Assembly: GCA_030431525.1 (NCBI GenBank)
Contig: JAUIJC010000040.1
Span: 1 to 35,961, forward strand
Reading direction: 5' to 3'
Source of the DNA: Bacteroidia bacterium
GTDB taxonomy: Bacteria; Bacteroidota; Bacteroidia; Cytophagales; JAAEPT01
Length of the DNA: 35,961 bases
Shown here: positions 9,725 to 16,732 of the stretch, piece after piece
How the letters are laid out: each line of letters begins with the position of its first letter
Position numbering within the stretch: position 1 is the stretch's first letter
Position numbers and translations under genes: made by a program
Notes under the pieces: generated by a model
What the model saw: only the letters and a program-made list of their open reading frames with translations
Database searches by the model: none
What the model was told of the DNA's origin: nothing

Positions 9725-10105
9725 ATGAACTTCCCAGAAGAACTCAAGTACAGTAAGGACCACGAGTGGGTCCGCGTCGAAGGCGACATCGCCTATGTGG
9801 GCATCACCGACTATGCACAGCGTGAGCTTGGCGACATCGTGTATGTGGAAGTGGAAACCGAGGGCGAAGAGGTAGCCCAAGGTGAGACTTTCGGAACCAT
9901 TGAGGCCGTAAAAACTGTTTCTGACCTATTCATGCCTGTATCGGGCGAGGTGTTGGAAGTGAATCCGGAATTGGAAGACGCTCCTGAAGCGGTAAACGAA
10001 GACCCATACGGCCAAGCCTGGATCATCAAAGTGTCCATCAGCGACGCATCCGAATTGGATGGTTTGATGTCCGCTGACGAATACAAAAACGAAATTGGCG
10101 CATAA
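9725..10105 (+). CDS. gcvH: Glycine cleavage system H protein
   Basis: GcvH carries the lipoyl arm that shuttles the aminomethyl group between the P, T and L proteins of the glycine cleavage complex. Its length of 126 residues is standard. The sequence starts [16 protein letters not shown] and contains the lipoylation site [13 protein letters not shown], with the modified lysine at residue 63. The C-terminal part ([13 protein letters not shown]) is also typical. The partner genes gcvT, gcvP and lpd are not in this window. A hairpin with a T-run follows directly and should end the transcript. Confidence 0.97.
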   Translation: MNFPEELKYSKDHEWVRVEGDIAYVGITDYAQRELGDIVYVEVETEGEEVAQGETFGTIEAVKTVSDLFMPVSGEVLEVNPELEDAPEAVNEDPYGQAWIIKVSISDASELDGLMSADEYKNEIGA

Positions 10106-10108
10106 TTG

Positions 10109-10166
10109 AATACCGAGCATTCGGCATGCCTAAGGTGTAAAGGCTTACCCAATGCTTGGTATTTTT
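10109..10166 (+). terminator. Intrinsic terminator after gcvH
   Basis: AATACCGAGCATT (10109-10121) pairs with AATGCTTGGTATT (10151-10163) with one G-T mismatch, and the 3' arm runs into TTTTT (10162-10166). It starts 4 nt after the gcvH stop codon. Confidence 0.7.
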
Positions 10167-10194
10167 CATTTATCTGCCATTAGTTCGCTCAGGG

Positions 10195-10554
10195 ATGTTA
10201 CTCAAATACAACTCGCTCTCTTTATCTTGGGCATTAATCATCCTGCTTCTCTCCTTGGTGGCTGGCGATTCAGCCAACATTGAGTTGGACTACCTCGATA
10301 AGCTCATTCATATACTGATGTACAGTATCTTGAGTTTGTTGCTAACAGTCGGACTCAAAAAACAAGGGAGTTATCCCCAACTGCGCTTCAAAGCCGTGTG
10401 GGTAAGTTTGGCAATCTGTGTTGTTTATGGCTTCTTCATCGAGGTGTTGCAACTACAGATTCCCTACCGAGAATTTGAGCTTGGGGACATTATCGCCAAT
10501 ACTGTTGGCGGTGGCGTAGGCATCGGATTGTTTTATTTGATTTACAAAGTGTAG
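10195..10554 (+). CDS. VanZ-like family membrane protein
   Basis: A small integral membrane protein of 119 residues from the ATG at 10195 (MLLKYNSLSLSWALIILLL). Longer starts (TTG at 10156 or further upstream) would lie inside the gcvH terminator and are less likely. Four hydrophobic segments are visible: about residues 8-24, 39-53, 65-84 and 97-115. The pattern DKLIHILMYSILSLLL, then a polar loop and YGFFIEVLQLQIPYREFELGDIIANTVGGGVG, is the VanZ-family signature. VanZ itself gives low-level teicoplanin resistance, but chromosomal homologues next to gcvH in Bacteroidota have no established function. It is followed 42 bp later by tonB in the same direction and is probably co-transcribed with it. 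Confidence 0.85.
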   Translation: MLLKYNSLSLSWALIILLLSLVAGDSANIELDYLDKLIHILMYSILSLLLTVGLKKQGSYPQLRFKAVWVSLAICVVYGFFIEVLQLQIPYREFELGDIIANTVGGGVGIGLFYLIYKV

Positions 10555-10596
10555 AGAACTTAGTCTTTGTACGCAAGGCGCTAAAATCTTTTGCGA

Positions 10597-11418
10597 ATGG
10601 CTTTCCTTATTTCCTCCCTCCTTCTCCTATTGCTGACCAGTTTGGCGGTTCTTGCCTACAAATCCAGAGGTGCTACTGTACCCTCGGCAATGGTGGAACA
10701 TAAGAAACAAAGTTCCTTTTTGGGGAAGCAATACCCTGAAGCCAGCATCGAACAAAAGCGAACCACCTTCCTTTTGAGTGGCTTGCTTATCGCGTTGCTG
10801 TTCGCCATCGTGTTGGTGGAATACCCAACATGGATCAGAATTGCGGAAGAAGAAGTCGAGGAACTAGTAACCTTGGAAGCCCAAACCCTCAGCATTCCGC
10901 CTACTCGCATTCAGCCCCCTCGTCCTCCTCAGCCGGAGCAACCCAAAGTGGAAATCGTCACTCCTCCAGAAAAGATTGAGGTAAAAAAAGACGAACCAGA
11001 GAAAGAGGAGCCGGAGAAGAAATTGGAAATCGAAACGCCTCCTCCACCAGTTCCTTCTGATTTACCACCGGATGACACTGATGAAGGAGAGGCGGTAAGC
11101 AATATCCCCATCGACGCCAACTTGGTGGAACAAAAACCTGAGTTTCCAGGCAACATGAATGATTACATTCGTAGAAACCTGAAAATCTCAGATCGCGACA
11201 TTGAGGAGGAAAACTTCGGTATCATCTACGTCCAATTCGTGGTTAACTCAAGCGGACAGGTAACCGATGTAAAAATCATCAAGGGCATTAACTCTAGACT
11301 GAATAACAGTGCCCTGAACGTGGTAAAAAACATGCCGGAATGGGAGCCAGGAAGACAGGGAGGACGGCCTGTAAGCGTTCGCTACAACTACCCTATCCGC
11401 ATCACCAGACAACGTTAA
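10597..11418 (+). CDS. tonB: Energy transducer TonB
   Basis: TonB transmits the proton-motive force from ExbB/ExbD to TonB-dependent outer-membrane receptors. The protein is 273 residues from the ATG at 10597. Two hydrophobic segments are present: residues 1-20 (MAFLISSLLLLLLTSLAVLA) and about 63-82 (TTFLLSGLLIALLFAIVLVE). Most Bacteroidota TonB proteins have only the second, preceded by a short charged segment, so an alternative start at the ATG at 10690 (MVEHKKQ) is plausible. A Pro/Glu/Lys-rich periplasmic spacer follows (about residues 105-165), then a TonB C-terminal domain (YVQFVVNSSGQVTDVKIIKG ... MPEWEPGRQGGRPVSVRYNYP). It is separated by only 7 bp from the Dabb gene downstream. Confidence 0.92.
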   Translation: MAFLISSLLLLLLTSLAVLAYKSRGATVPSAMVEHKKQSSFLGKQYPEASIEQKRTTFLLSGLLIALLFAIVLVEYPTWIRIAEEEVEELVTLEAQTLSIPPTRIQPPRPPQPEQPKVEIVTPPEKIEVKKDEPEKEEPEKKLEIETPPPPVPSDLPPDDTDEGEAVSNIPIDANLVEQKPEFPGNMNDYIRRNLKISDRDIEEENFGIIYVQFVVNSSGQVTDVKIIKGINSRLNNSALNVVKNMPEWEPGRQGGRPVSVRYNYPIRITRQR

Positions 11419-11425
11419 GCAAATC

Positions 11426-11710
11426 ATGATTACCCATATTGTGAGCTTCAAGCTCAAAGAAGAAAACAAGGACGCCAATATTCAGCAAATGAAATCCCTT
11501 TTGGAGGCTTTGCCTGCCAAGATTGCTGAAATCAAGGATTTTGAGGTAGGCGTTAACTTTGTAGAAGGTGGATACGATGTTGTGCTCTATTCAACCTTTG
11601 CCAGCCAAGAAGATTTGAAAACCTATGCGGTTCACCCTGACCACTTGGAGGTTGTCGCTTTTATCAAACAAGTGATTTCCGACCGCGTGGTGGTGGATTA
11701 CGAAAAGTAA
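11426..11710 (+). CDS. Dabb (stress-responsive alpha/beta barrel) domain protein
   Basis: A 94-residue protein with the dimeric alpha/beta-barrel fold. The N-terminal ITHIVSFKLKEE, the central GVNFVEGGYDVVLYSTFASQEDLKTYAVHPDHLEV and the C-terminal VVDYEK are typical of the Dabb family. The histidine in the YAVHPDH segment is the conserved position. Members of this family have varied or unknown roles, so no substrate can be given. Seven bp separate it from tonB, and it probably ends that operon; a heptamer-word hairpin begins 7 nt after the stop. Confidence 0.9.
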   Translation: MITHIVSFKLKEENKDANIQQMKSLLEALPAKIAEIKDFEVGVNFVEGGYDVVLYSTFASQEDLKTYAVHPDHLEVVAFIKQVISDRVVVDYEK

Positions 11711-11717
11711 GTTTTTA

Positions 11718-11825
11718 GTTGATGGTTGGTGGTTTATAGTTCATTGTTCGTGGTTCATGGTTAGTGCACTGCTTCCATGAACTATAAACCATGAACCATG
11801 AACTACAAACCACCATCCATGAATC
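11718..11825 (+). repeat. Heptamer-word hairpin between the Dabb gene and the flippase gene
   Basis: The left arm is six heptamers starting with GTT (GTTGATG, GTTGGTG, GTTTATA, GTTCATT, GTTCGTG, GTTCATG; 11718-11759) plus a partial seventh. The right arm is seven complementary heptamers of the CATGAAC type (11776-11824). The order of variants partly matches across the arms: the second and third words of the left arm (GTTGGTG, GTTTATA) face GATGGTG and GTTTGTA. The right arm touches the next gene's ATG at 11826. No T-run is present. Confidence 0.92.
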
Positions 11826-12833
11826 ATGTCCTCCTCCAAATTACGCTCCTTACTTGCCCAATTGAGTTTTTTGATCCTTGGCCTCATGTTGCTTTGGATG
11901 GCCTTGGGAAGGACGAATTTGGATGACTTTCAAAGACAATTCAGCCAGTTAGACTTTTTCTGGATCTTCGTTGTTCTCCTCATCAGTTTTCTGGGTCATG
12001 CCATTCGCGCATTGCGTTGGCAACTTCTTTTGGCTCCCACAGATCATCACCCTTCATTCTGGCGGACCTATCAAGCATTGATGGCAGGCTATTTCGTAAA
12101 CCTTGCTGTCCCACGGCTTGGAGAAGTGAGCCGTTGCATTGGATTGAAGCGCACAGAAAAAGTCCCTTTCAACACGTCTTTTGGAACAGTCGTTACCGAA
12201 CGTGCCATTGATATCCTCTGCTTATTATTGATTGTGGTGGCTGTCAGCCTTGGGTTTTATGAGGTTGTTGAGGAACTCCTGCAGCAGTATATCCTTCCAG
12301 CAGTCGAACAAAAACTACCCAAACAACGACTGTGGATAACATTGGCCGGAGCCTTAATGGTGATCATTGGGTTAGGCATCGTACTGAAACGTCCTATCCT
12401 GAATTGGCTCCACAAAATTAATGTGGCAGACTATCTAAAAAACTTCAAGCAAGGACTGCTAAGTGTGTTTCAACTCGACCAAAAGGGATTGTTCCTCAGC
12501 TATACCGTGCTGATTTGGGCGGGATATTTCCTGACCAGCTTTTGTTGCTTTTTCGCCTATCCGGCCACCGCTCACTTGGGAATAAAAGCTGGCTTGGCCC
12601 TACTCGCCTTTGGTAGCATCGCCAAAAGTCTTCCCATTCAAGGAGGAGGACTGGGAGCTTATCACTTTGTTGCTGCCCAAACGTTATTACTCTTCGCTCT
12701 GCCCCCAACTGATGGCCAGTTTTTAGCGGTCATCATTCATGGAACTACCACGCTTTTCCAACTTATTGTGGGTGGCATCTGTTTCGGCCTGCAAGCAAGG
12801 GGAGAGAAAAAGAGATTAGAGGTTAGACCTTAG
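11826..12833 (+). CDS. Flippase-like membrane protein (lysylphosphatidylglycerol synthase TM domain family)
   Basis: A 335-residue polytopic membrane protein of the UPF0104/LPG_synthase_TM family; relatives move lipids or lipid-linked intermediates across the inner membrane, but the substrate here is unknown. Hydrophobic helices are seen at about residues 11-28, 40-56, 124-145, 173-190, 225-250 and 300-320. The family pattern is visible in FLGHAIRALRWQLLL, NLAVPRLGEVSRCIGLKR and IQGGGLGAYHFVAAQ. The last residues (RLEVRP) and the TAG stop are encoded inside a heptamer-word hairpin (12813-12870), and the ATG directly follows another one, so both ends of the gene adjoin such elements. It converges with the epimerase gene. 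Confidence 0.88.
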   Translation: MSSSKLRSLLAQLSFLILGLMLLWMALGRTNLDDFQRQFSQLDFFWIFVVLLISFLGHAIRALRWQLLLAPTDHHPSFWRTYQALMAGYFVNLAVPRLGEVSRCIGLKRTEKVPFNTSFGTVVTERAIDILCLLLIVVAVSLGFYEVVEELLQQYILPAVEQKLPKQRLWITLAGALMVIIGLGIVLKRPILNWLHKINVADYLKNFKQGLLSVFQLDQKGLFLSYTVLIWAGYFLTSFCCFFAYPATAHLGIKAGLALLAFGSIAKSLPIQGGGLGAYHFVAAQTLLLFALPPTDGQFLAVIIHGTTTLFQLIVGGICFGLQARGEKKRLEVRP

Positions 12834-12870
12834 ATTTTAGCTCAACGATTGCTAAAGTCTAACCTCTAAT
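12813..12870 (+). repeat. Heptamer-word hairpin overlapping the flippase stop codon
   Basis: Left words AGATTAG, AGGTTAG, ACCTTAG, ATTTTAG (12813-12840) all end in TTAG; an 11-nt loop follows, then CTAAAGT, CTAACCT, CTAAT (12852-12870). The stop codon of the upstream gene (12831-12833) is the last three bases of the third word. It lies between convergent genes. No T-run is present on either side. Confidence 0.88.
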
Positions 12871-12883
12871 GCCTTCTTTCAAT

Positions 12884-13762
12884 TTAAACCAAACTCACCT
12901 CAAAGCGACGTTCCCACTCAGCTCCAGCATCCAACCTCTGATTTCCCCGCTTGGTAGTAAACTCGCCATCAGCATCACTTTCATCGGCAATACCACACCA
13001 CGGCTCAATACAGACATAATTAGCCGCTGGCATGGCCCAAATACCTAAGTACTGCCAGCCTTCCAAACTTACCCTAAGCTCCTTCCCTCCTTTTTTAGGC
13101 TTGATGGCAATGTATTCTGATGTAAGATTCTCAAACACTAGAGCATCCGCGTCAAATAGTTGCTTGGTGATTGGAATGCGCTTCTCCCCTTTCAAATAAT
13201 CCTTTTCCAGCTCTCCACTTAAAAGGCCGTTACTCAAATCAATTTTAATCAAGTCTTGAGTTTCCTCCTTAGAGAAAGCCAGTTCATAATCTTCCAGCTC
13301 CTCTTCCGCAGTGAAAGGCGTGGCAAAGGCTGGATGGCCTCCCAAACCAAAATACATCTCCTCTTGCCCCTTGTTCCTCACAGTGTACACAAAGGACAGT
13401 TTCTTTCCCTTAAGCACGTATTTCAAGTCCAGCTCAAAATCGAAAGGAAACATTGCTTTAGTCTCCTCATTGGCGCTTAGCCGGAAAGTCAAAAAGTTTT
13501 CTCCCTGCGCTGCCAACTCGAATTCATAGTCACGGGCAAAACCATGCTTTGGCATTTTATACTCCTGCCCTTTGAATGAATACGTTCCATTCTTGCTCAT
13601 CCCTACGGCAGGAAACAAAATGGGAGAATGCTTCCCCCAAACATTTGGGTCAGCCTGCCACAGATGCTCGATACCATCTTCCTTATCGAACATACTGCAC
13701 AACTCAGCCCCTTTGTGCTTTACAGCTATTTTCAGATACTCGTTTTCAATGCTTGAAACCAT
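12884..13762 (-). CDS. Aldose 1-epimerase family protein (LacX/YihR-like)
   Basis: Galactose-mutarotase-fold protein of 292 residues from the ATG at 13762 (MVSSIENEYLKIAVKHKGAE). The open frame extends 63 bp upstream, but that part overlaps the spacer behind the response-regulator terminator and does not resemble the family. Likely active-site histidines are in MPKHGFARDYEF and GLGGHPAFATPF; the catalytic glutamate lies in CIEPWCGIADES. These motifs match the LacX-type subgroup, whose sugar substrate is not well defined. It is presumably cytoplasmic, with no signal peptide. It stands alone on the minus strand, with its own short upstream gap of 101 bp. Confidence 0.88.
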   Translation of the reverse strand: MVSSIENEYLKIAVKHKGAELCSMFDKEDGIEHLWQADPNVWGKHSPILFPAVGMSKNGTYSFKGQEYKMPKHGFARDYEFELAAQGENFLTFRLSANEETKAMFPFDFELDLKYVLKGKKLSFVYTVRNKGQEEMYFGLGGHPAFATPFTAEEELEDYELAFSKEETQDLIKIDLSNGLLSGELEKDYLKGEKRIPITKQLFDADALVFENLTSEYIAIKPKKGGKELRVSLEGWQYLGIWAMPAANYVCIEPWCGIADESDADGEFTTKRGNQRLDAGAEWERRFEVSLV

Positions 13763-13806
13763 GGAATTCCTATTGCTTTTGATGGATGCAAGATACACAT
13801 CGAAAC

Positions 13807-13844
13807 AAAAAACGGCACCACCCAAAATTGGATGGTGCCGTTTT
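13807..13844 (-). terminator. Intrinsic terminator of the response-regulator gene
   Basis: Read on the minus strand, AAAACGGCACCA and TGGTGCCGTTTT form a GC-rich stem (13809-13844) followed by a T-run of six (complement of 13807-13812). It lies 20 nt after the response-regulator stop codon. Confidence 0.85.
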
Positions 13845-13863
13845 CAATAAATGTCAATGAGTC

Positions 13864-14334
13864 TTACAATGTTGCCAACTCCTCCTCGCGAAGAGGCTTA
13901 TGGATGTAGCGAACAAAGTTAGAATACTGTTCAGCCTGCTTCTTATCCCTTGGATTCACCGAGGCAGAAAGCATCACGATTTTACAATGGTTTCTGATTG
14001 CCTCGTCCAGCTTCTGGAATTCCTCCAAGAACTGAAACCCATCCATCATCGGCATATCAATGTCGAGGAAAATGTACTCTGGCAATTTGTTGTCCTCTGG
14101 AGTAGAAATCTTGACGATGTTACGCAAGAAATCCAAAGCACTGCTTCCACTGTTTTGCGTGTAAGTAACCTGCGCAAAATTGGTACACTCAATCATCTTG
14201 CTGTTGATGATGTTATCAATCTCGTTGTCGTCCACCAACATCACAGCAAAATGCTTGGTTGAAGTGTTACCATTCATGTTTCCGGTATTGCTTTTAGAAG
14301 CTTGGACTGCTCCCCCAAAAAAAGTAGTCTCCAT
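13864..14334 (-). CDS. Stand-alone response regulator (CheY-like receiver domain)
   Basis: A single receiver domain without an output domain; 156 residues from the ATG at 14334 (METTFFGGAVQ), with MNGNTSTKHF at 14277 as an alternative start. The receiver occupies residues 27-156. The acidic pair is D35/D36 (MLVDDNEID), the phospho-acceptor is D91 (IFLDIDMPMMDG), the switch residue is S123 (VMLSASV) and the invariant lysine is K146 (YIHKPL). Such proteins normally act as phosphorelay intermediates or protein-protein switches. No histidine kinase is adjacent, so the partner is unknown. The upstream gene on this strand is an aldehyde dehydrogenase 160 bp away. A strong terminator follows. Confidence 0.92.
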   Translation of the reverse strand: METTFFGGAVQASKSNTGNMNGNTSTKHFAVMLVDDNEIDNIINSKMIECTNFAQVTYTQNSGSSALDFLRNIVKISTPEDNKLPEYIFLDIDMPMMDGFQFLEEFQKLDEAIRNHCKIVMLSASVNPRDKKQAEQYSNFVRYIHKPLREEELATL

Positions 14335-14494
14335 AGTTGTTCCTGTTGAGATTAAACTAATATATGGCTTTGTACGACACTGCACAAGAGCCAGTTCCCC
14401 ATATATTTCCCCTTACATGACAAACAGGCCAAATGTTCTTTTTTTTCGACCAAATGGCACCGAACGTCTTTGAAATCGACGCATTACCAAGCGG

Positions 14495-16036
14495 TCACAC
14501 ATCAAATTTAATTCCCTGTGCCAAAGGAAGTTCAGCACTGTAATTAATTGTATTGGTCTGTCGGCGCATGTAACTTTTCCAAGCATCCGACCCAGACTCA
14601 CGCCCTCCTCCCGTATCTTTCTCTCCTCCAAAGGCGCCTCCAATTTCTGCCCCCGACGTACCAATGTTCACATTGGCGATGCCACAATCGGACCCCATTG
14701 CCGACAAGAAGCGTTCTGATTCCAACAGGTCCTTCGTAAAAATAGCTGAAGAAAGTCCCTGAGGCACATCGTTTTGTATGGCAATAGCCTGTTCTACCTC
14801 TCCCTCGTAAGGAAGCAAATAAAGCATGGGGGCAAAACATTCCCTGTTGATAGTATTGGACACAAAGGAATTGGTTGCCTCTACGATGGTAGGTTTTATG
14901 AAATTCCCTCCTTCCAAGCCCTCGACAACAGCCTCTTCACCACCCGCAATCAGCTCAGCACCATCACTTAAGGCCGATTTTAGCATGGTATAAAAATTTT
15001 CTACCGATTGCTTATCAATGACTGGCCCCACATGGGTTCCCTCATCAAAAGGACTACCAATTGTCAGTTGACCATAAACCTTGACCAGACGTTGACGTAC
15101 CTCTTGGTAAATTTCTTTGTGAACAATCAAACGGCGCGTAGATGTGCAACGCTGACCAGCAGTGCCTACCGCCCCAAAGACCACAGCACGAACAGCCAAA
15201 TCCAAATCGGCGCTTGGCGTAATAATAATAGCATTGTTACCACCCAGCTCCAACAAACATTTTCCAAGGCGTTGCCCGACAATCTGGGCCACTTCCCTAC
15301 CCATATTGGTAGAACCTGTGGCGGATACCAAATTGATGCGCGCATCGCCAGCCAGTACCTTTCCGATGGAACGGTCTCCAATCACCAAAGTGAATAGTCC
15401 CTCTGGGAGATTATTTTCTTGAATGACTTTCTGAACAATTCGTTGACATGCAATAGCCGTCAAAGGCGTTTTTTCGGATGGTTTCCACAAACACGCATTG
15501 CCACAGACGGTGGCAATCATAGCATTCCAAGACCAAACAGCGACAGGAAAGTTAAAGGCCGAGATGATTCCCACAACACCCAATGGATGCCATTGTTCAT
15601 ACATGCGGTGATTTGGGCGCTCAGAATACATGGTCAGGCCATGAAGCTGACGAGAGAGTCCTACAGCAAAATCACAGATGTCAATCATCTCCTGTACCTC
15701 ACCCAAGGCTTCTTGGTATAGTTTCCCCATTTCGAGGGTTACCAAATGGGCCAAGTCCTCTTTATGGAGGCGCAATGCTTGACCAATCTGGCGGACAATC
15801 TCCCCTCGTTTTGGAGCGGGAACCGTCCTCCAGAACGCTGAGGCCTCGGAGCTTTTTGCAACGACCTGCTGATAGTCTTCCACGGAAGCCATTTGCACGG
15901 CAGCTATTTGCTTTCCGTCAATTGGCGAATGGATAGGACGCTGTGTTTGCTTTTCGTCACATTTTCCTTCTTGGTTTCCAGTGAACCAAGAGGCATTTAT
16001 CGAAGAAATTCCCAAACGGGACAAGACATCTTTCAT
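14495..16036 (-). CDS. Aldehyde dehydrogenase of the ALDH7 (antiquitin) type, probable alpha-aminoadipic semialdehyde dehydrogenase
   Basis: NAD-dependent oxidation of an aldehyde, most likely L-2-aminoadipate 6-semialdehyde/piperideine-6-carboxylate from lysine catabolism. From the ATG at 16036 the protein has 513 residues, matching the family and beginning MKDVLSRLGI; the frame is open ten codons further but with no family resemblance. The catalytic cysteine is C297 in GTAGQRCTSTRRL, and the general-base glutamate is E263 in LLELGGNNA. The cofactor region (SAFNFPVAVWSWN, ATGSTNMGREVA) is typical. The run NVNIGTSGAEIGGAFGGEKDTGGGRESGSDAWK near the end is characteristic of antiquitin. No lysine aminotransferase is nearby. 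The gene is divergent from the 146-residue exported protein. Confidence 0.92.
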   Translation of the reverse strand: MKDVLSRLGISSINASWFTGNQEGKCDEKQTQRPIHSPIDGKQIAAVQMASVEDYQQVVAKSSEASAFWRTVPAPKRGEIVRQIGQALRLHKEDLAHLVTLEMGKLYQEALGEVQEMIDICDFAVGLSRQLHGLTMYSERPNHRMYEQWHPLGVVGIISAFNFPVAVWSWNAMIATVCGNACLWKPSEKTPLTAIACQRIVQKVIQENNLPEGLFTLVIGDRSIGKVLAGDARINLVSATGSTNMGREVAQIVGQRLGKCLLELGGNNAIIITPSADLDLAVRAVVFGAVGTAGQRCTSTRRLIVHKEIYQEVRQRLVKVYGQLTIGSPFDEGTHVGPVIDKQSVENFYTMLKSALSDGAELIAGGEEAVVEGLEGGNFIKPTIVEATNSFVSNTINRECFAPMLYLLPYEGEVEQAIAIQNDVPQGLSSAIFTKDLLESERFLSAMGSDCGIANVNIGTSGAEIGGAFGGEKDTGGGRESGSDAWKSYMRRQTNTINYSAELPLAQGIKFDV

Positions 16037-16161
16037 AAAACGAACGGTTGTTGAAGTACGGCTCAAGAGGCTTCAAACAACGAATCTCCAAATTCTTCAT
16101 CAAAAGCAGGAACCTTTGCCAAGAAAAGGCTTGTTTTGTCCTCAAGAAACCTTTCTTACTT

Positions 16162-16602
16162 ATGAAAACGACATCAATTTTCTTCTTCGTCTTTCTTTTT
16201 CTCTCTACCCTTGGTTTTTCCCAATCCAAAAAGACCTTGGAAAGCCAAGTGGAGTTCTGCAACTACGAGATGACCCAATTAGAAAAGGAGTATTCCAAAC
16301 TCAAAGATCTCCTCGACATGCAGACAAAAATGGTTAGCGACTTGAAGATCCGAGTGGTGACCATGGAGGAAGAAAAAGCTAAAGAGGCACAAGCTGCCAA
16401 GAACAAAGAGCAGGTTTTGGCATCATCCCTTTTGAGGGCTGCTATCCGACTTGATAAAGCTGGAGATACTGAGGGCGCCAAGGAACTCTACGAACTGATT
16501 ATCAGATCATTCCCAGAAACCACTGAAGCGTATAAGGCTGAGGCTAAGCTCAAAAGCCTTATGCGCTGGAGTGATAGCGGAAAAAAAAAGCGAAAAGATT
16601 GA
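16162..16602 (+). CDS. Exported coiled-coil protein with a TPR-like C-terminus, function unknown
   Basis: I do not recognise a named family. From the ATG at 16162 the product is 146 residues with a clear signal peptide (MKTTSIFFFVFLFLSTLGFSQS). Residues 24-80 are strongly predicted coiled coil by heptad appearance (KKTLESQVEFCNYEMTQLEK, then LKDLLDMQTKMVSDLKIRV, then KEAQAAKNKEQ). Residues 95-135 look like one tetratricopeptide-like helix pair (AIRLDKAGDTEGAKELYELI, then IRSFPETTEAYKAEAKLKSL). The overall plan resembles YbgF/CpoB-type periplasmic proteins, but without clear homology. The C-terminus is basic (GKKKRKD). The longer frame from 16048 overlaps the divergent promoter region and would hide the signal peptide, so it was not used. 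Confidence 0.72.
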   Translation: MKTTSIFFFVFLFLSTLGFSQSKKTLESQVEFCNYEMTQLEKEYSKLKDLLDMQTKMVSDLKIRVVTMEEEKAKEAQAAKNKEQVLASSLLRAAIRLDKAGDTEGAKELYELIIRSFPETTEAYKAEAKLKSLMRWSDSGKKKRKD

Positions 16603-16732
16603 GCTTTTCACTACCACTTTTCACCTCCTACCCAAGCTTTTAACACCCTCTATTACTTTCCTTTAACATCGAAAAATCGTATGTTAGGCCTTAATTTCCT
16701 GAAAAGTACCAGCCGAAATAAGCGCCTTTCAT

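Noticed and set aside
13763-13825. Longer start for the epimerase-family protein
   Set aside because: The extra 21 residues read through the downstream flank of the response-regulator terminator and are absent from the family pattern, which begins near MVSSIENEYLK.
16048-16161. Longer start for the 146-residue exported protein
   Set aside because: It would place 38 basic residues before an obvious signal peptide and lies in the divergent gap shared with the aldehyde dehydrogenase gene.
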